Notes under the pieces: generated by a model | Told to the model about the DNA's origin: nothing | What the model saw: only the letters and a program-made list of their open reading frames with translations | Database searches by the model: none | Position numbers and translations under genes: made by a program | Shown: piece after piece, positions 1-11,723 of the stretch | Layout of the letters: the number at the start of each line of letters is the position of its first letter | Position numbering within the stretch: the stretch's first letter is position 1 | Source: Ligustrum vulgare | Lineage: Eukaryota > Streptophyta > Magnoliopsida > Lamiales > Oleaceae | Length of the DNA: 64,000 nt | NCBI GenBank assembly: GCA_963555705.1 | Contig: OY743177.1 | Span: forward strand, 51,722,596 to 51,786,595 | Reading direction: 5' to 3'

Positions 1-276
1 ACAACTTTTGATATTATAATTGAGAGGCTATTTTGCTTTCACAACCTTTATTCTTTATTGAATAAAATCCGAACTTGACAGTTTTCTTGTTTGTTCAAAT
101 CTCGATGAGAATTAATATTGTTTGTGATCAAGAGGTCAATATATCCTTGTGATTGTATTGGTTGCTTGATTCAATTAATTTTAATTGGATCCATAAATCG
201 TGGTTCTTTGGCGTTCTTGGGTCGATTCCAATAATTTGTGAGTTGCGTAGCTACAATTGCTACGTGGTTTGCATCA
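1..276 (+). repeat. 5' LTR of element A (partial)
   Basis: Matches 5820-6095 almost base for base and ends in ...GCATCA directly before the primer site. The missing left part corresponds to 5652-5819 of the right LTR. Confidence 0.93.
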
Positions 277-278
277 TC

Positions 279-290
279 TGGTATCAGAGC
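279..290 (+). other. Primer binding site of element A (initiator tRNA-Met)
   Basis: TGGTATCAGAGC lies two bases after the LTR end. It is the standard complement of the plant initiator tRNA-Met 3' end and primes minus-strand DNA synthesis. Confidence 0.93.
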
Positions 291-810
291 TTAGGCTCCA
301 AAAATCAAGGTTATATCTTCCAGTTTTGAGTCTTTAATCCAGAAAAGTGTCACAAAAAAATTCAAAAGTCGTTATTTCCTTCGTTTGTTATCCGAATTAA
401 ATTTCGTTTGTTTCGTTTTTCTCGTAGTTGAATTTTCGAGAAATTAAAAAAAAAAAAAAAAAGACGAAAATTCCCAGTCCAGTAAAAATAAATGTTATTT
501 GATTACGAGAATTATTTTTCTTGAATCAATCTTAGTTTCCATAAAAGTGTCAAGTCCCCTATAGAGTCAAATTACATTCGTTCAAGGTCTTCTTTGAGTT
601 TTCCAACAAGTTGATAACTTCTCACTCGCGTTCAGTTTAAGTCATTCAAGTTTAAACTTGTCTGAGTTCGGATTCGTTCTTTGAAGCAATTGGGGGTGAA
701 AACCATTGAGTGGAAAAAGGCTAGAGAGGTGAGATCAATAGAGGGAAAAAGCCAAAATTGAGTGATACACGAGCGAAATACACGTGAGGCAAATATTACT
801 TAGTTTTAGG
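291..810 (+). other. Untranslated leader of element A
   Basis: No ORF. It is the 5' leader between primer site and gag start, with an A-rich run near 446-463. RNA packaging signals are expected here in this class of element but none can be recognised by eye. Confidence 0.7.
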
Positions 811-1533
811 ATGTCTGAACAATCTTCTACTACGAAAAACAACGATCGAGCCAACATTACGGAAGAGATGGTACAACGGTTTGAGCGGTTGTTCGGGGAT
901 GTGATAGGTAGGTTAGAAAGACTTGAGCAACCTCGGGAAGTGCCTAATGCCCGTAGGCAAGGTGGGCAAGGTCGTAGAGTAGAAAGGGTCGATGAGAATG
1001 AAGAAGATAGTGATTTTGACGATGGGACAATTGTGGATAGAAGGGTTAGACATGGAAGAAGGGATAGAGATCTTGGTGGCGATAGAATGGATGGTAGTAT
1101 GAGCAACATCAAAATGACAATTCCGTCATTCAAGGGTAGGAGTGATCCGGAAGCATACCTAGAATGGGAAAAGAAGATGGAATTAATTTTCAATTGCTAC
1201 ACTTATTCGGAAGAGAAAAAGGTTAAGGTAGCTGTACTTGAATTCTCCGATTACGCTATTACTTGGTGGGATCAATTGGTGACTTCTAGGAGGAGTAATC
1301 GCGAGAGGCCCGTTAGTACTTGGGATGAATTAAAAGCTATTATGAGAAATAGGTTCGTTCCTAGTCATTACCATCGGGAGCTTCATCAAAAATTACAAAG
1401 TCTATACCAAGGATCAAAGAGTGTGGAGGATTATCATAAGGAGATGGAGATGTTGATGATTAGAGCTAATGTAGAAGAGGATAGGGAGGCTACAATGGCT
1501 CGGTTTTTGAATGGGTTGAATAGGTATATTTAA
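811..1533 (+). pseudogene. Element A gag, N-terminal part (capsid-like)
   Basis: The start is the ATG at 811. The product opens with an acidic/basic, coiled-coil-like segment. The retrotransposon gag core follows: a stretch with SFKGRSDPEAYLEWEKKME, then TWWDQL and VEDYHKEMEMLM, which is typical of Ty3/gypsy gag. It stops at TAA 1531-1533. The conserved continuation (VVELQHYLEMEDM) resumes immediately downstream in another frame, so a small indel has split gag. The intact protein would assemble the virus-like particle. The break makes this copy non-functional unless frameshifted. Confidence 0.85.
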
Positions 1534-1538
1534 TTAAT

Positions 1539-2657
1539 GTGGTTGAACTACAACATTATTTGGAGATGGAGGATATGTTGCACATGGCTATAAAGGTGGA
1601 GAAGCAAATAAAGAAAAAGGGAACAGCAAGGTATCAATCTGGTTCTAATTCTTCTTGGAAGCCGAAGTGGGAAAGTAAAGTAGATGGGGCTGTTTCTAAA
1701 GGGAAGTTTGAAGCACCAAAAGGGAAGTTTGAGGCACCAAAAGGGAAGGAGGAACAAGCTAATAAATTCGTGCCTAAAGGGGAGCCTCAACCATCTAGGA
1801 GTAGAGACATTCAATGCTTCAAATGTTTGGGGAGAGGACATGTGGCATCTCAATGTCCTTATAGGCGAGTGATACTTGTGCGAAAGGATGGAGCCATGGA
1901 GAATGATAGTGAGGAAGAGGATTATAGCGATATGCCAGCGTTGGAGGAAGTCTGTGATGATGAGGATGTGTTATCCGGGGAGCATGGCGAGTTATTGTTG
2001 GCAAGGCGAGCTCTTAGTGCTCAAGTCAACACGGATGATTTGGAACAACAACGGGAGAACATATTTCATACACGATGTTGCATTAATAACAAGGTATGTA
2101 GTATGATTATTGATGGTGGTAGTTGCACTAACGTCGCTAGTACCATACTTGTTGAAAAGTTAGGATTACCTTTGTTAAAACATCCTAAACCTTATAGGCT
2201 TCAATGGTTAAATGATAGTGGAGAAATTAAGGTGAATAGGAGGGTGTTGGTGAGTTTTTCTATTGGTAGCTATGTGGATGATGTTATGTGTGATGTGGTT
2301 CCTATGCATGCCGGGCACATTTTGTTGGGTAGACCTTGGAAATATGATAGGAAGGTAACGCATGATGGGTATAAAAATAGGTATAGCTTTACCAAAGGGG
2401 GGAAAACCATTACACTTGCACCATTGACACCGTCACAAGTGTATGAAGATCAAATAAAATTGAAAAATGATGAAGAAAAAAGAGTGAGGGAAAATGAGAG
2501 AAAGAGAGTTGAGGCCACGACCTCAGAAAAAGGAGAGGAAAAGAGAGTTGGAGCCACGACTCCAGAAAAAGGAGAGGCGAGAGAAAAAGGAGTGTTGGGG
2601 TACATACCTCAGAAAAAGGAGAGGGAGCAAAGAGTACCAGAAAAGAAAGAAAAATGA
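1539..2657 (+). pseudogene. Element A gag C-terminus (zinc knuckle) and protease
   Basis: This continues gag in a shifted frame. A CCHC zinc knuckle (CFKCLGRGHVASQC) near residues 93-106 would bind the element RNA. A retropepsin domain follows with active-site context MIIDGGSCTNVAS. Here D-G-G replaces the usual D-T/S-G, a variant I associate with some plant chromoviruses. The C-terminal 70 residues are Lys/Glu-rich with repeated units around 2495-2600 ([22 protein letters not shown]). The first codon shown is GTG, inside the broken gag, so there is no genuine start. The frame ends at TGA 2655-2657, overlapping the start of the RT frame. Confidence 0.85.
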
Positions 2658-5644
2658 GTTTCTACGCAAAAAGGAGTGAAATCAAAAAGGCATTTATGAA
2701 AAAACGACCCATGGTCCTTTTATTGTACAAGGAGTCATTCCTTGCATTTGATGAAACTAATAAATCCCTCCCTAGTTTGGCTATTTTTCTCTTGCAGGAA
2801 TTTGACGATGTATTTCCGGAAGATATACCTAGTGGGTTGCCACCCATTCGAGGTATTGAACACCAAATTGATTTTATACCTGGAGCAGTCATTCCAAATT
2901 GTCCAGCTTATAGGATTAATCCCGAGGAGATGAAGGAGCTTCAAAAGCAAGTGGAGGACTTAATGAGTAAGGGGTACATAAGGGAAAGCATGAGTCCATG
3001 TGCCGTACCCGTGTTACTTGTGTCGAAGAAGGACGGGACGTGGAGAATGTGTGTTGATTGTAGAGCCATCAACAACATAACGGTAAAGTATCGTCATCCT
3101 ATTCCTAGGTTAGATGATATGTTGGATGAATTGCATGGTTCTAGCATATTTAGTAAAATAGACCTTAAGAGTGGTTATCATCAAATTCGAATGAAAGAAG
3201 GAGATGAGTGGAAAACTGCTTTTAAAACTAAGTATGGACTGTATGAATGGTTAGTAATGCCTTTTGGACTTACTAATGCACCGAGCACATTTATGCGTTT
3301 AATGAATCATGTTTTACGTGCATTTATAGGTAAATTCGTTGTAGTTTACTTCGATGATATCTTGATATATAGTAAAACTTTGAATGAACATGTGGAGCAT
3401 GTTAGGTGTGTGCTTGTGGTTTTAAGACAAGAGCAACTTTTTGCTAATTTTAAAAAGTGTGATTTTTGCATGGAAAAAGTTGTGTTTCTTGGCTATGTGG
3501 TTAGTGCTAAAGGGATAGAAGTAGATGAGGAGAAAATCAAAGCTATTAAAGAATGGCCAACACCTAAAAGCATAACTGAGGTTAGAAGTTTTCATGGCTT
3601 GGCTAGTTTTTATAGGCGCTTTGTTAAAGATTTTAGCACAATTGCCGCACCACTCATAGAAATTGTCAAAAAAAGTGTAGGATTTAAATAGGGTGTAGAA
3701 CAGGAGCATGCATTTGATACTATCAAAAATATGTTATGTAAAGCACCGATTTTATCACTTCCTAACTTGGACAAGGCTTTTGAGATTGAATGTGATGCCT
3801 CAGGGCTAGGCATTGGAGCTGTTTTAATGCAGGATCAAAGGTCAATCGCCTATTTTAGTGAAAAACTAAAAGGGGCTGCACTTAATTACCCCACATACGA
3901 CAAGGAGTTATACTCACTTGTGCGCGCTTTGGAGACATGGCAACATTACTTGTAGCCACGGGAGTTCGTGATACACACTGATCATGAGTCCTTGAAGCAT
4001 TTGAGGGGACAAGCTAAGCTGAGTAAGAGACATGCAAGGTGGGTAGAGTTCATCGAAACATTTCCCTATGTCATCCGGTACAAACAAGGTAAGGAAAATG
4101 TGGTGGCAGATGCATTGTCTCGAAGGTATATTCTTTTAACTTCTTTGCATTCTAAATTGCTTGGGTTTGAATACGTTAAGGACATGTATGTTAGTGATCC
4201 AGACTTTTCTAGTATTTATGATTCATGTGGTAAAGGGGCTGTGGATAAATTCTTTAAACATGATGATTATTTATTCCGAGAAAATAAATTGTGTGTCCCT
4301 AGGTGTTCAATGAGGGAGTTACTTGTGAGAGAGGCCCATAGTGGAGGTCTAATGGGTCATTTTGGAATTAAAAAGACCATCGAAATCCTAAGTGAACATT
4401 TCTATTGGCCTAAGATGAAAATTGATGTGGTTCGGGTTTGTAGTAGATGCATTACTTGCAAGAAGGCAAAATCTAGGATTAAACCTCATGGGTTATATAT
4501 GCCTTTACCCATCCCTAGCGAACCTTGGGTCGATATCTCTATGGATTTTGTTTTGGGACTACCTAGGACTAAGAAGGGAAGAGATTCAATTTTTGTGGTA
4601 GTAGATCGTTTTAGTAAAATGACACATTTCATACCATGCCACAAAACTGATGATGCTACTAGCATAGCTGAAATTTTCTTTCGGGAAGTCGTACGCTTAC
4701 ATGGGGTTCCTAAAAGTATAGTCTCGGATAGGGATGTTAAATTCCTTAGTCATTTTTGGAGAGTCTTGTGGAACAAACTAGGAACAAAACTACTTTTTTC
4801 TACAACTTGTCACCCACAGACCGATGGACAGACCGAGGTAGTAAATAGGACAATGATTCAATTGTTGCACACGATAATTAATAAAAATCTGAAAAATTGG
4901 GAAGAGTGCTTACCATTTATTGAATTTGCATATAATAGGGCTATACATTCTACTACTTCTTGTTCACCATTTGAAATTGTTTATGGTTTTAATCCGTTAA
5001 CACCATTGGATTTAATTCCTTTACCTGTGAATGAACGTAGTAGTTTAGATGGAAAGAAAAAGGCTGAGATGGTTAAAGCACTCCACGACAAGGTGAGGTT
5101 GGCGATTGAAAAGAAAAATGAACATTATGCATCGCAGGCTAACAAAGGAAGAAAATGCGTCATATTTGAACCCGGTGATTGGGTTTGGGTACATTTGAGA
5201 AAGGAACGGTTTCCAGAACAACGCAAGTCAAAGTTACAACCGCGAGGAGATGGTCCTTTCCAAGTGATTGAAATGATCATGATCAACAACAATGCCTATA
5301 AATTAGATCTTCCTGGTGAGTATAATGTTTCGGCTTCATTTAATGTTTCTGATCTATCTCCGTTTGATGCAGGTTCAGATTCGAGGTCGAATCCTTTTGA
5401 AGAGGGAGGGGATGATGTGATCCAGACCACAGATACAAGCCCGCACAAAGATCCGTTGAAGATCGAAGGAGGACCGATGATTCGATTGCAAACAAAGAGG
5501 GCCAAGGAAGCAATGGACAAGTTAGTTCAAGAAACAATGGCCAAAACAATGTTCGTGTCATCAAAGGAAGTAATTTCCATGTTGGAAGCTAGTCGAGACG
5601 ACGAGTGGATCAACCTCATTCAAGTCGTCGAAGAAAATTGTTAA
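2654..5644 (+). pseudogene. Element A pol: reverse transcriptase, RNase H, integrase
   Basis: One continuous reading frame with two internal TAG codons (3689-3691 and 3953-3955), each where a Trp is expected ([27 protein letters not shown]). RT lies at about 2800-3560 and contains the catalytic [11 protein letters not shown] motif. RNase H follows, with [18 protein letters not shown] and the [11 protein letters not shown] block. Integrase has the H-H-C-C zinc module ([13 protein letters not shown] ... [11 protein letters not shown]) and the D,D,E core ([37 protein letters not shown]). The C-terminus ends with a [12 protein letters not shown] module and a basic tail. No chromodomain is obvious. 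Domains are intact apart from the two nonsense codons. Confidence 0.9.
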
Positions 5645-5651
5645 AATTCAA

Positions 5652-6095
5652 TGTTACGGCCGCAACAAGTATTTCCTCACGGCCGTAAAAACGTATACGC
5701 GTAATTTTAGGGTTTTAATTATTTCCTTAATTTTTTGGTAGTTATTTCCTTGTTTAATTAGAAGTCTTAACCTAGTTTTTGACCCTATTTATAGGGGTGT
5801 AATTTTCATTATTCAATACACAACTTTTGATATTATAATTGAGAGGCTATTTTGCTTTCACAACCTTTATTCTTTATTGAATAAAATCCGAACTTGCGAG
5901 TTTTCTTGTTTGTTCAAATCTCGGTGAGAATTAATATTGTTTGTGATCAAGAGGTCAATATATCCTTGTGATTGTATTGGTTGCTTGATTCAATTAATTT
6001 TAATTGGATCCATAAATCGTGGTTCTTTGGCGTTCTTGGGTCGATTCCAATAATTTGTGGGTTGCGTAGCTACAATTGCTACGTGGTTTGCATCA
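5652..6095 (+). repeat. 3' LTR of element A
   Basis: 444 bases, beginning TGTTACGGCC and ending GCATCA. The last 276 bases match the left LTR in the window. The left edge is inferred from the TG dinucleotide just after the pol stop, because the matching left-LTR start is outside the window. The first bases contain an inverted pair around ACGGCCG. The flank after the LTR is CTAAT, the candidate 5-base target duplication, whose partner is outside the window. Confidence 0.85.
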
Positions 6096-7297
6096 CTAAT
6101 TCACTAATTTAAATTGAAATTCCTCTCTCGAGTTTAAATCAATTCTACCTAAATAAGTCAACCATGTATCTCTACAGCGGGTCTGAATATTCCTTATACT
6201 GATGCAATAAACATGAGAATTCACACACGACCGCAATAATAACAGGAGTATATCTCTATCTCTTGTTCAATTACCGGATTTATTACCTAGATCTATGTTA
6301 TTAACTCACCTCTCGGATTATGAAAATAACACATTAAATCACGAAAGAGTGACCAGTTCATTCACGCATTAAATTCAATAATAAACCAACACATGCATTA
6401 AAGCGTTAAAATAAGGAATATGGAATTAAAATAATTAACTAGGTTATATCGTTCATCCCAACATAGAATTTAGTTACACATCTTGATTAAAGAACAAAAA
6501 CAAGAACATAAAACGTTCATTGAAAATAACAAAGAAGAATGGAAAGATTGCACCAATTATCAATTCTTCAAGTATCTTCAATTCGCGCCCCTCTGCGATG
6601 CTTGAATCTCCAAGAATTTGAATTGAAATCTCTGTTGTGGCTCGTTCTATGGAGAGGCAAAGGTCCTATTTTCGTGCCTCATGAGTTGTATTTATAGGTT
6701 TTGGAAAAACCTAGGTCAAAAAGCCCAAATCCTGTTAAAAATCGCAAGAAAAATCTGATCTACGGCCCAGTCGGATAAGCACGTGATCGCGCAGGCGTAT
6801 GGCCGGCGATCGCTTGGAAGACCCTTTTACTCTCGAGTGCTGAATTTGAGGTAATTCGCGATCGCTTAGTAGGATTTCAGCGATCGCGTGACATGTAATT
6901 TCCATCTTTTCTCGACTATATAAGTTAGTCCCCGACCTTTAATTGCAGCCTTAGTCCTCCACTTTCAATTATTACGATTTAGTCCCCAAACTTTATATTC
7001 TTCTCGAATTGATCAAATAAGCTATTAAATCCTTTGATTAGGTCCTCCAACTCCTGATTTAGTCACTTTAGCACCAAGCATGTTTCCCGGTTGTTGTCAC
7101 AAACTCCTCACTTGTCCAATTAAGCTCCAATTAGCAATCCAATTATGCGTTTTTCCCATTGATTTCATCATTCTTCATCTTTTGGGATATTTTCTAAAAA
7201 GTAAACGATAAAGAAAAATTAAATAGAAAATATTCCAAAACGACAATAATTAAATCTAATTTAGACATACAAATAAGTGTATAAAACACACTTATCA
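6096..7297 (-). repeat. 3' LTR of element B, cut by element A
   Basis: The + strand end is ...AAACACACTTATCA at 7297, i.e. TGATAAGTG on the - strand. Its left portion (matching 11724-12046) lies beyond element A and outside the window. The first about 310 bases match the 5' LTR at 12047-12349 nearly identically. The LTR is therefore about 1.5 kb when whole. Confidence 0.85.
6770..6895. repeat. Cluster of GCGATCGC palindromes in element B LTR
   Basis: Several GCGATCGC or near-matches occur within about 120 bases of otherwise AT-rich DNA (around 6786, 6807, 6859 and 6882). A similar cluster lies in the internal region at about 9885-10000. The neighbouring text is partly alike, which suggests an old duplication between LTR and body. 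Function unknown. Confidence 0.6.
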
Positions 7298-7827
7298 AAT
7301 ACCCCTAGAACTATTGTTCGTCCTCGAACAATGTAAACTAAACTAATAAAAATCAAAGAAATAAAAGAGAAATTATTTTTGTTGTGTCAACATGTTTACC
7401 ATATACCTCCATAGTCCAAACCAATTCACGCTCTAAGAAATAACTATGAACAACAATGCAAAATAATTTCTAGTTATATCATGCCAGAGTTTCACGTGTG
7501 TGTGTGAATAGTCAACGTTAAACGCATACTCATGCAAAAGATATACTCAATACTGTGTGGCTCATTATGTATAATCCAGCCCGAATCCCATGTGGTCAAT
7601 CTATAATTTCTAATGAAATTCCTTTCAACGCTCATGGATGATCACCACTTTCTGCTTTTCTCTCACATCCCGAGTTTTTATCTATGTGGTTTCTAAAAAT
7701 ATTCTTTGCTTTTTCCACACAAGGTAGTCAGAATCAGAAATATGCGTGCATAACAAATTAAAAGACAGCAGTCCCCAATTCTACAACCTCAACCACTACA
7801 GCTCAGTCAACAAAACTTATACCATGC

Positions 7828-7829
<2 letters not shown>

Positions 7830-7891
<62 letters not shown>
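7830..7891. repeat. (TA)n microsatellite
   Basis: About 31 uninterrupted TA units within element B. Confidence 0.97.
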
Positions 7892-7894
<3 letters not shown>

Positions 7895-7967
7895 CTTTTA
7901 ATGGACGACTTTTTCTTTTAATTGTCCCTGTCTTTTACCATCTTTGTGAAGAACTTTTCATACTGGC

Positions 7968-8250
7968 TTTCTATATGACCCCTGTAGCGGGCTTTCAGAT
8001 CGAAAACTCCCAAACCAGTTGGCTTTAGGGTACCAGGTTCAAAGAACCTCTCAGACGTACTTGCCCGAGTCATAAAGGCTTAAACAGAAAAGTTAAAGAT
8101 GTTATAATGTCTTATGTGTAAGTCCACTCTCCGTACTTGCTTTCTAATTGACCCCTGTAGCGAGCTTTAGGTCGATGACTCCCAAGCCAGTTGGCTTTAG
8201 GGCACCAGGTTTGAAGGACCCCTCGAACTTACTTACTCGAGTCAAAAAGG
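7968..8250. repeat. Two-copy diverged direct repeat in element B
   Basis: Copies at about 7968-8082 and 8141-8250 share GACCCCTGTAGCG, CCAGTTGGCTTTAGGG and CGAGTCA blocks in the same order. They differ at many bases, so this is an old tandem duplication. A 104-codon frame across the second copy on the + strand has no recognisable product and is not called as a gene. Confidence 0.7.
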
Positions 8251-10392
8251 TATTTGAAGAGCAGCATAAGACCTTCAGCATTTTTCTGTTTTTATGCTGG
8301 AAATGGTTTATACTAGTTGACCAAACTGTAGTGACTCAAGTGCAAAACCAAGAACTACAGGCTTCCAACCCATCAATGCACACAAATTCCAACCATTCTA
8401 CCCCCAACTTGCCTTTGAGCATGATTGGTTCTAATTTAGGGATGGGATGTCTAATGATCTAAGTTCAGGGATTTTCAAGTCATTCCTAAGTTCAAATTGC
8501 ATAAAACTTTGCCCCACATGTATTAAACAAAATCCCTTACACAAGCAATTATCTAACGCTGGCTATGTGCGCAATGAATATGAATCTAGCAAAACATAAC
8601 TAGTTCAAAATAAGTTCATACTTTCATGTTGTCTAATTTTCAAGCCTAAGCACAAATTGATTCATACTATATCCTAGGCAATAAACATGTCAACAAAGTT
8701 TTCAATTTTTTTTATTTATTTATTTTTTGATATATTTTTTTTTAAAATCCCAACAGAAATAGAATGAGAATATTCGATGAGTATGAAAGCAATTGATATG
8801 AATGAAATTCTCCACCCCCAAACTAGAAAGAAACATTGTCTTCAATGTTTGTCAAAAAGATCTAAAAAATGTAATACAAGACAAAGAAGAGAGAACGAGA
8901 ACTTCCTAGGTGAAATCTAGATGCTTTGTTGCCTTGATGCTTCCATTTGAAATGATGTTGGATGAATATTACCCTATTCTTGCTCTGCCCAACTTGATTG
9001 GTGTTTACCTTGCAATTAAGAGATAAGTAACATTAGAAGTCATAAATCCAATAAGAAAAAAAATGGAAGTTCAGTACCACACCCCCAAACTAAAGTTAAA
9101 GCAAAATTTTGAATTTTCAAAATTGGTCGACCACACACATTCAAGCCTTGACATCACCTAGAAAAATATAAATTTTTCCGAGCCATCTTTTGATACGTTA
9201 AAGTTCACAGCATGATCGACAATATATTAAAAATTCAGCTCATTTGAAGATCAATAGGGTCATGAAACAATGTGGAGAAGTAGGTAACGTGAGACAGTTT
9301 CTGGGTGCAATGGCCTGCAGTGGCCTTGCAATGGGGCTGCCTTGATGCAATGTTGGTTTTCATGATTTTCATGCAATGTAGTGAACTAATTCATGAACTA
9401 AACACACATACTCAATGATAACCATGTCATGAAGATAAATGCTCGGAAGAATCTCTCAAATTTGAACAAGCATCTCATTGTACCATTTTATCAAACACTT
9501 AATGTGCATTACAAAAATTAAAAGATATGCATAGGTTTGGAGGCATGAATGAACCCAAAAATTTTGTCCATTAAACCACAAATCACATTCTCCAACATCT
9601 AACCTAAACCCATTCTTCACCATTCACATTTTCAAAATCCAAGAACTTAAAGAAAATTTCAAACTTTTGAGTAAATATTGATTTAAGTGAAGAATTTCAT
9701 ACCTTTGATTGATTTTGAAGTGAAAGAAGCGATGAATTTGATGCAAATAAGTGTTGATGGCATACCCAAATAAATGAAAATCATGTTTGGAGTGATTTGG
9801 GGAGAGAAAACAAGTTTGTAATGTTTGAGATTGAAAAAATCAAGTAAAAGTCTTTAAACTGCCCGAACTGGTCCTAGTTCAACCACACGATCGCGTGGTA
9901 GGAATTCCAGCGATCGTGTGGTCAAAACCTGTAGAACATTTTAATTAAAAACTCATTCTCTTGATCGTGCAGGAGTTGTACTGAGCGATCGCTCGGTTGT
10001 CCGCCAGCTTTGAAATTTTTTCCATTTTTGAGCTTCTACCTCGTTTTTAACCCCCTAATCACATCATGATGTATGCAATGATTTTCCAAACATTAACTTC
10101 ATGATCTAAACTAGTGTGTTTAATGTGTGGGATGACAATTAAAAGCTTAGTTTAACAAAAATATGCAAAATTAAAAATATACCTAAATATGCGAAAATAG
10201 TGCAACAAGCAATAGAGTTTTAACATGTAAACATGTAAAACCCTCAAACAGGTTACCTATCATGCATTTATCTAAAATTCAGCAAATAAATAAATAAATT
10301 ATGAAAGCATAATAAATAAAAGGGTAGAAATTGGGTTTCCTCCCAATAAGCGCTCCGTTTTAAATCTAAAACCCGACTTTTTACCTGATTTT

Positions 10393-11524
10393 TCAAGGGA
10401 CTTTAAAGAGAGCTTTTGATGACCGTCTTTGTTTGTGACGGTCAAATTTGCTCCACGGTGCATTTAAGCTCAAAAATTGTACCTTGCCCATGTCATAAGT
10501 GTTAACATTTTCACTCGATTCAACTTTCAAAATGTAGACTTCAATTATTTCTTCATCACCAATGATGAAATCAATTCTTGCCCAATCATTGAATTTGGAG
10601 GATTGCATTGCAATTTCAGCACCCTTAAGTGTCTGCTTTTCTATGATCAACTCCTCTTTCTTCATTTGTTCTTCCTCTTTGATTGAAGTCTCCTCGAGCT
10701 CGATGTCTTGATTCTGCATTGTTGACAATTGGACAAAGATTTCTTCATGGCAGCTATTTTCTTCTGGTTGATCCACTCTTTCAAGTTCTTCTTCTTTTTC
10801 TTCAACTGTTTCAACCAATTTTTCTGGCTCCTCTGATCTTTGCACCTGAATTTCTGGTAATGGCAATGGCTGCGTCTTCGTCATGCTTACTGTCCACTGC
10901 TCCATCAACTTCTTAATTTCAGCTTGTTGTTTTTGCAATTCCTGATTTATCAAATCTTCATTGTCAAAATCTTCAGTTTCAGCTTGAACTGCATGTATTG
11001 GTGGACTCCTCTGGTGGTCTTTCTGTTCTGCTAATTGCCAACTGCTCCATCTGATCTCTCATTTCATTCAATTCAGCCCGTTGATCTTGGAGTAGCTGTT
11101 GTAGCAAATCTTCGTTGGATATACATTCTTTGACCTGTTGTTTCCCAATTTGCTGATAGTGAAAATATGTCTGCAGTTCTTGAAAAATTTCTTGTTGATC
11201 TTCTAGCAACTGTAATAATAAATCTCTGTTGTGATCACTTTGCTGTTGTTGTTTCTGTTGGAAAAATTGCAGGCTATGGATACTCTGATTATTTGACCCC
11301 GAGAAATTTGGCTGCTCGTTCCAGTAAGGATTATAAGCTTGAAAATATGAACTCCTCTGTTGCATGTGACTATTTTCCCAATAATTATCCTGATCAATCT
11401 CTGGCTGAGCCTGATGTGCGAAAGGACAATCTTGGATGGCATGATTTTCACAGCAGAAGTCACAAATCTGATAAGTTTGAACTGCAACTTGATCATGGAG
11501 CCATTGATAAAGGTTCGCTGCCAT
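10393..11524 (-). pseudogene. Element B gag remnant (Athila/Tat-like), frameshifted
   Basis: Two adjoining frames on the - strand. The first (11524 to 10979) contains a zinc-knuckle-like CDFCCENHAIQDC (C-x2-C-x3-H-x4-C). It continues with Gln-rich coiled-coil stretches, including LLLQLLEDQQE and LLQQLLQDQRAELNEMRDQ. It ends at a TGA near 10980. The sense of the sequence continues in another frame (EDFDNEDLINQELQKQQAEIKKLM) to 10393, with Glu-rich blocks. One indel near 10985 therefore splits the gag C-terminal part. Gag of this group forms particles and binds RNA through the knuckle. The N-terminal capsid part is missing from this copy. No protease follows. Confidence 0.7.
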
Positions 11525-11696
11525 CTTGCTGTGTTGCCTCCAACTATCTCAATATTCATTCAATACCTGAGAAGAAGACAATTCACAAATATTTTCTAAA
11601 AAAAAACTCAAAAAATAATAATAAAAAAAAAAATTTTAAAAATACAAATACAAATTCAAACTAGAGCAAGAACTAATTGGTATCGATATTAATTAA

Positions 11697-11717
11697 CAAT
11701 CCCCGGCAACGGCGCCA
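11697..11717 (-). other. Primer binding site of element B (tRNA-Asp)
   Basis: The - strand reads TGGCGCCGTTGCCGGGGAT, complementary to the 3' end of plant tRNA-Asp(GUC). It lies six bases inside the LTR border, the usual arrangement in Athila/Tat elements. Confidence 0.88.
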
Positions 11718-11723
11718 AAAACT

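Larger units (their letters stand above)
1..6095 (+). mobile_element. Element A: Ty3/gypsy LTR retrotransposon, nearly complete, degenerate
   Basis: Order is LTR, initiator-Met primer site, gag, protease, RT, RNase H, integrase, LTR, all on the + strand. The first about 168 bases of the left LTR lie outside the window. The two LTR stretches that can be compared (1-276 and 5820-6095) have equal length and differ at about four positions by eye, so the insertion is fairly young. The coding region is nevertheless broken by a frameshift near 1531, a frame change near 2655 and in-frame TAG codons at 3689 and 3953. The element sits inside the LTR of element B: the sequence after 6095 continues as B's LTR, matching 12047 onward. 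A chromovirus-type clade is likely from the D-G-G-S protease and polyprotein order; the exact clade is not certain. Confidence 0.93.
7298..10392 (-). other. Element B internal region without coding sequence
   Basis: The purine tract next to the LTR reads AGGGGTATT on the - strand (7298-7306). No convincing ORF was found on either strand. The region contains a (TA)n tract, a 110-base duplication, a poly-T stretch near 8707-8742 and the second GCGATCGC cluster. It replaces the pol genes of an autonomous relative. Confidence 0.7.

Noticed and set aside
8148..8462. 104-codon + strand frame in element B
   Set aside because: It runs across an old direct duplication, has no recognisable domain and is opposite to the element's orientation.
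11697..11717. Possible tRNA-Asp gene 3' end
   Set aside because: Only the primer-site portion is present, placed at an LTR border; no tRNA body surrounds it.
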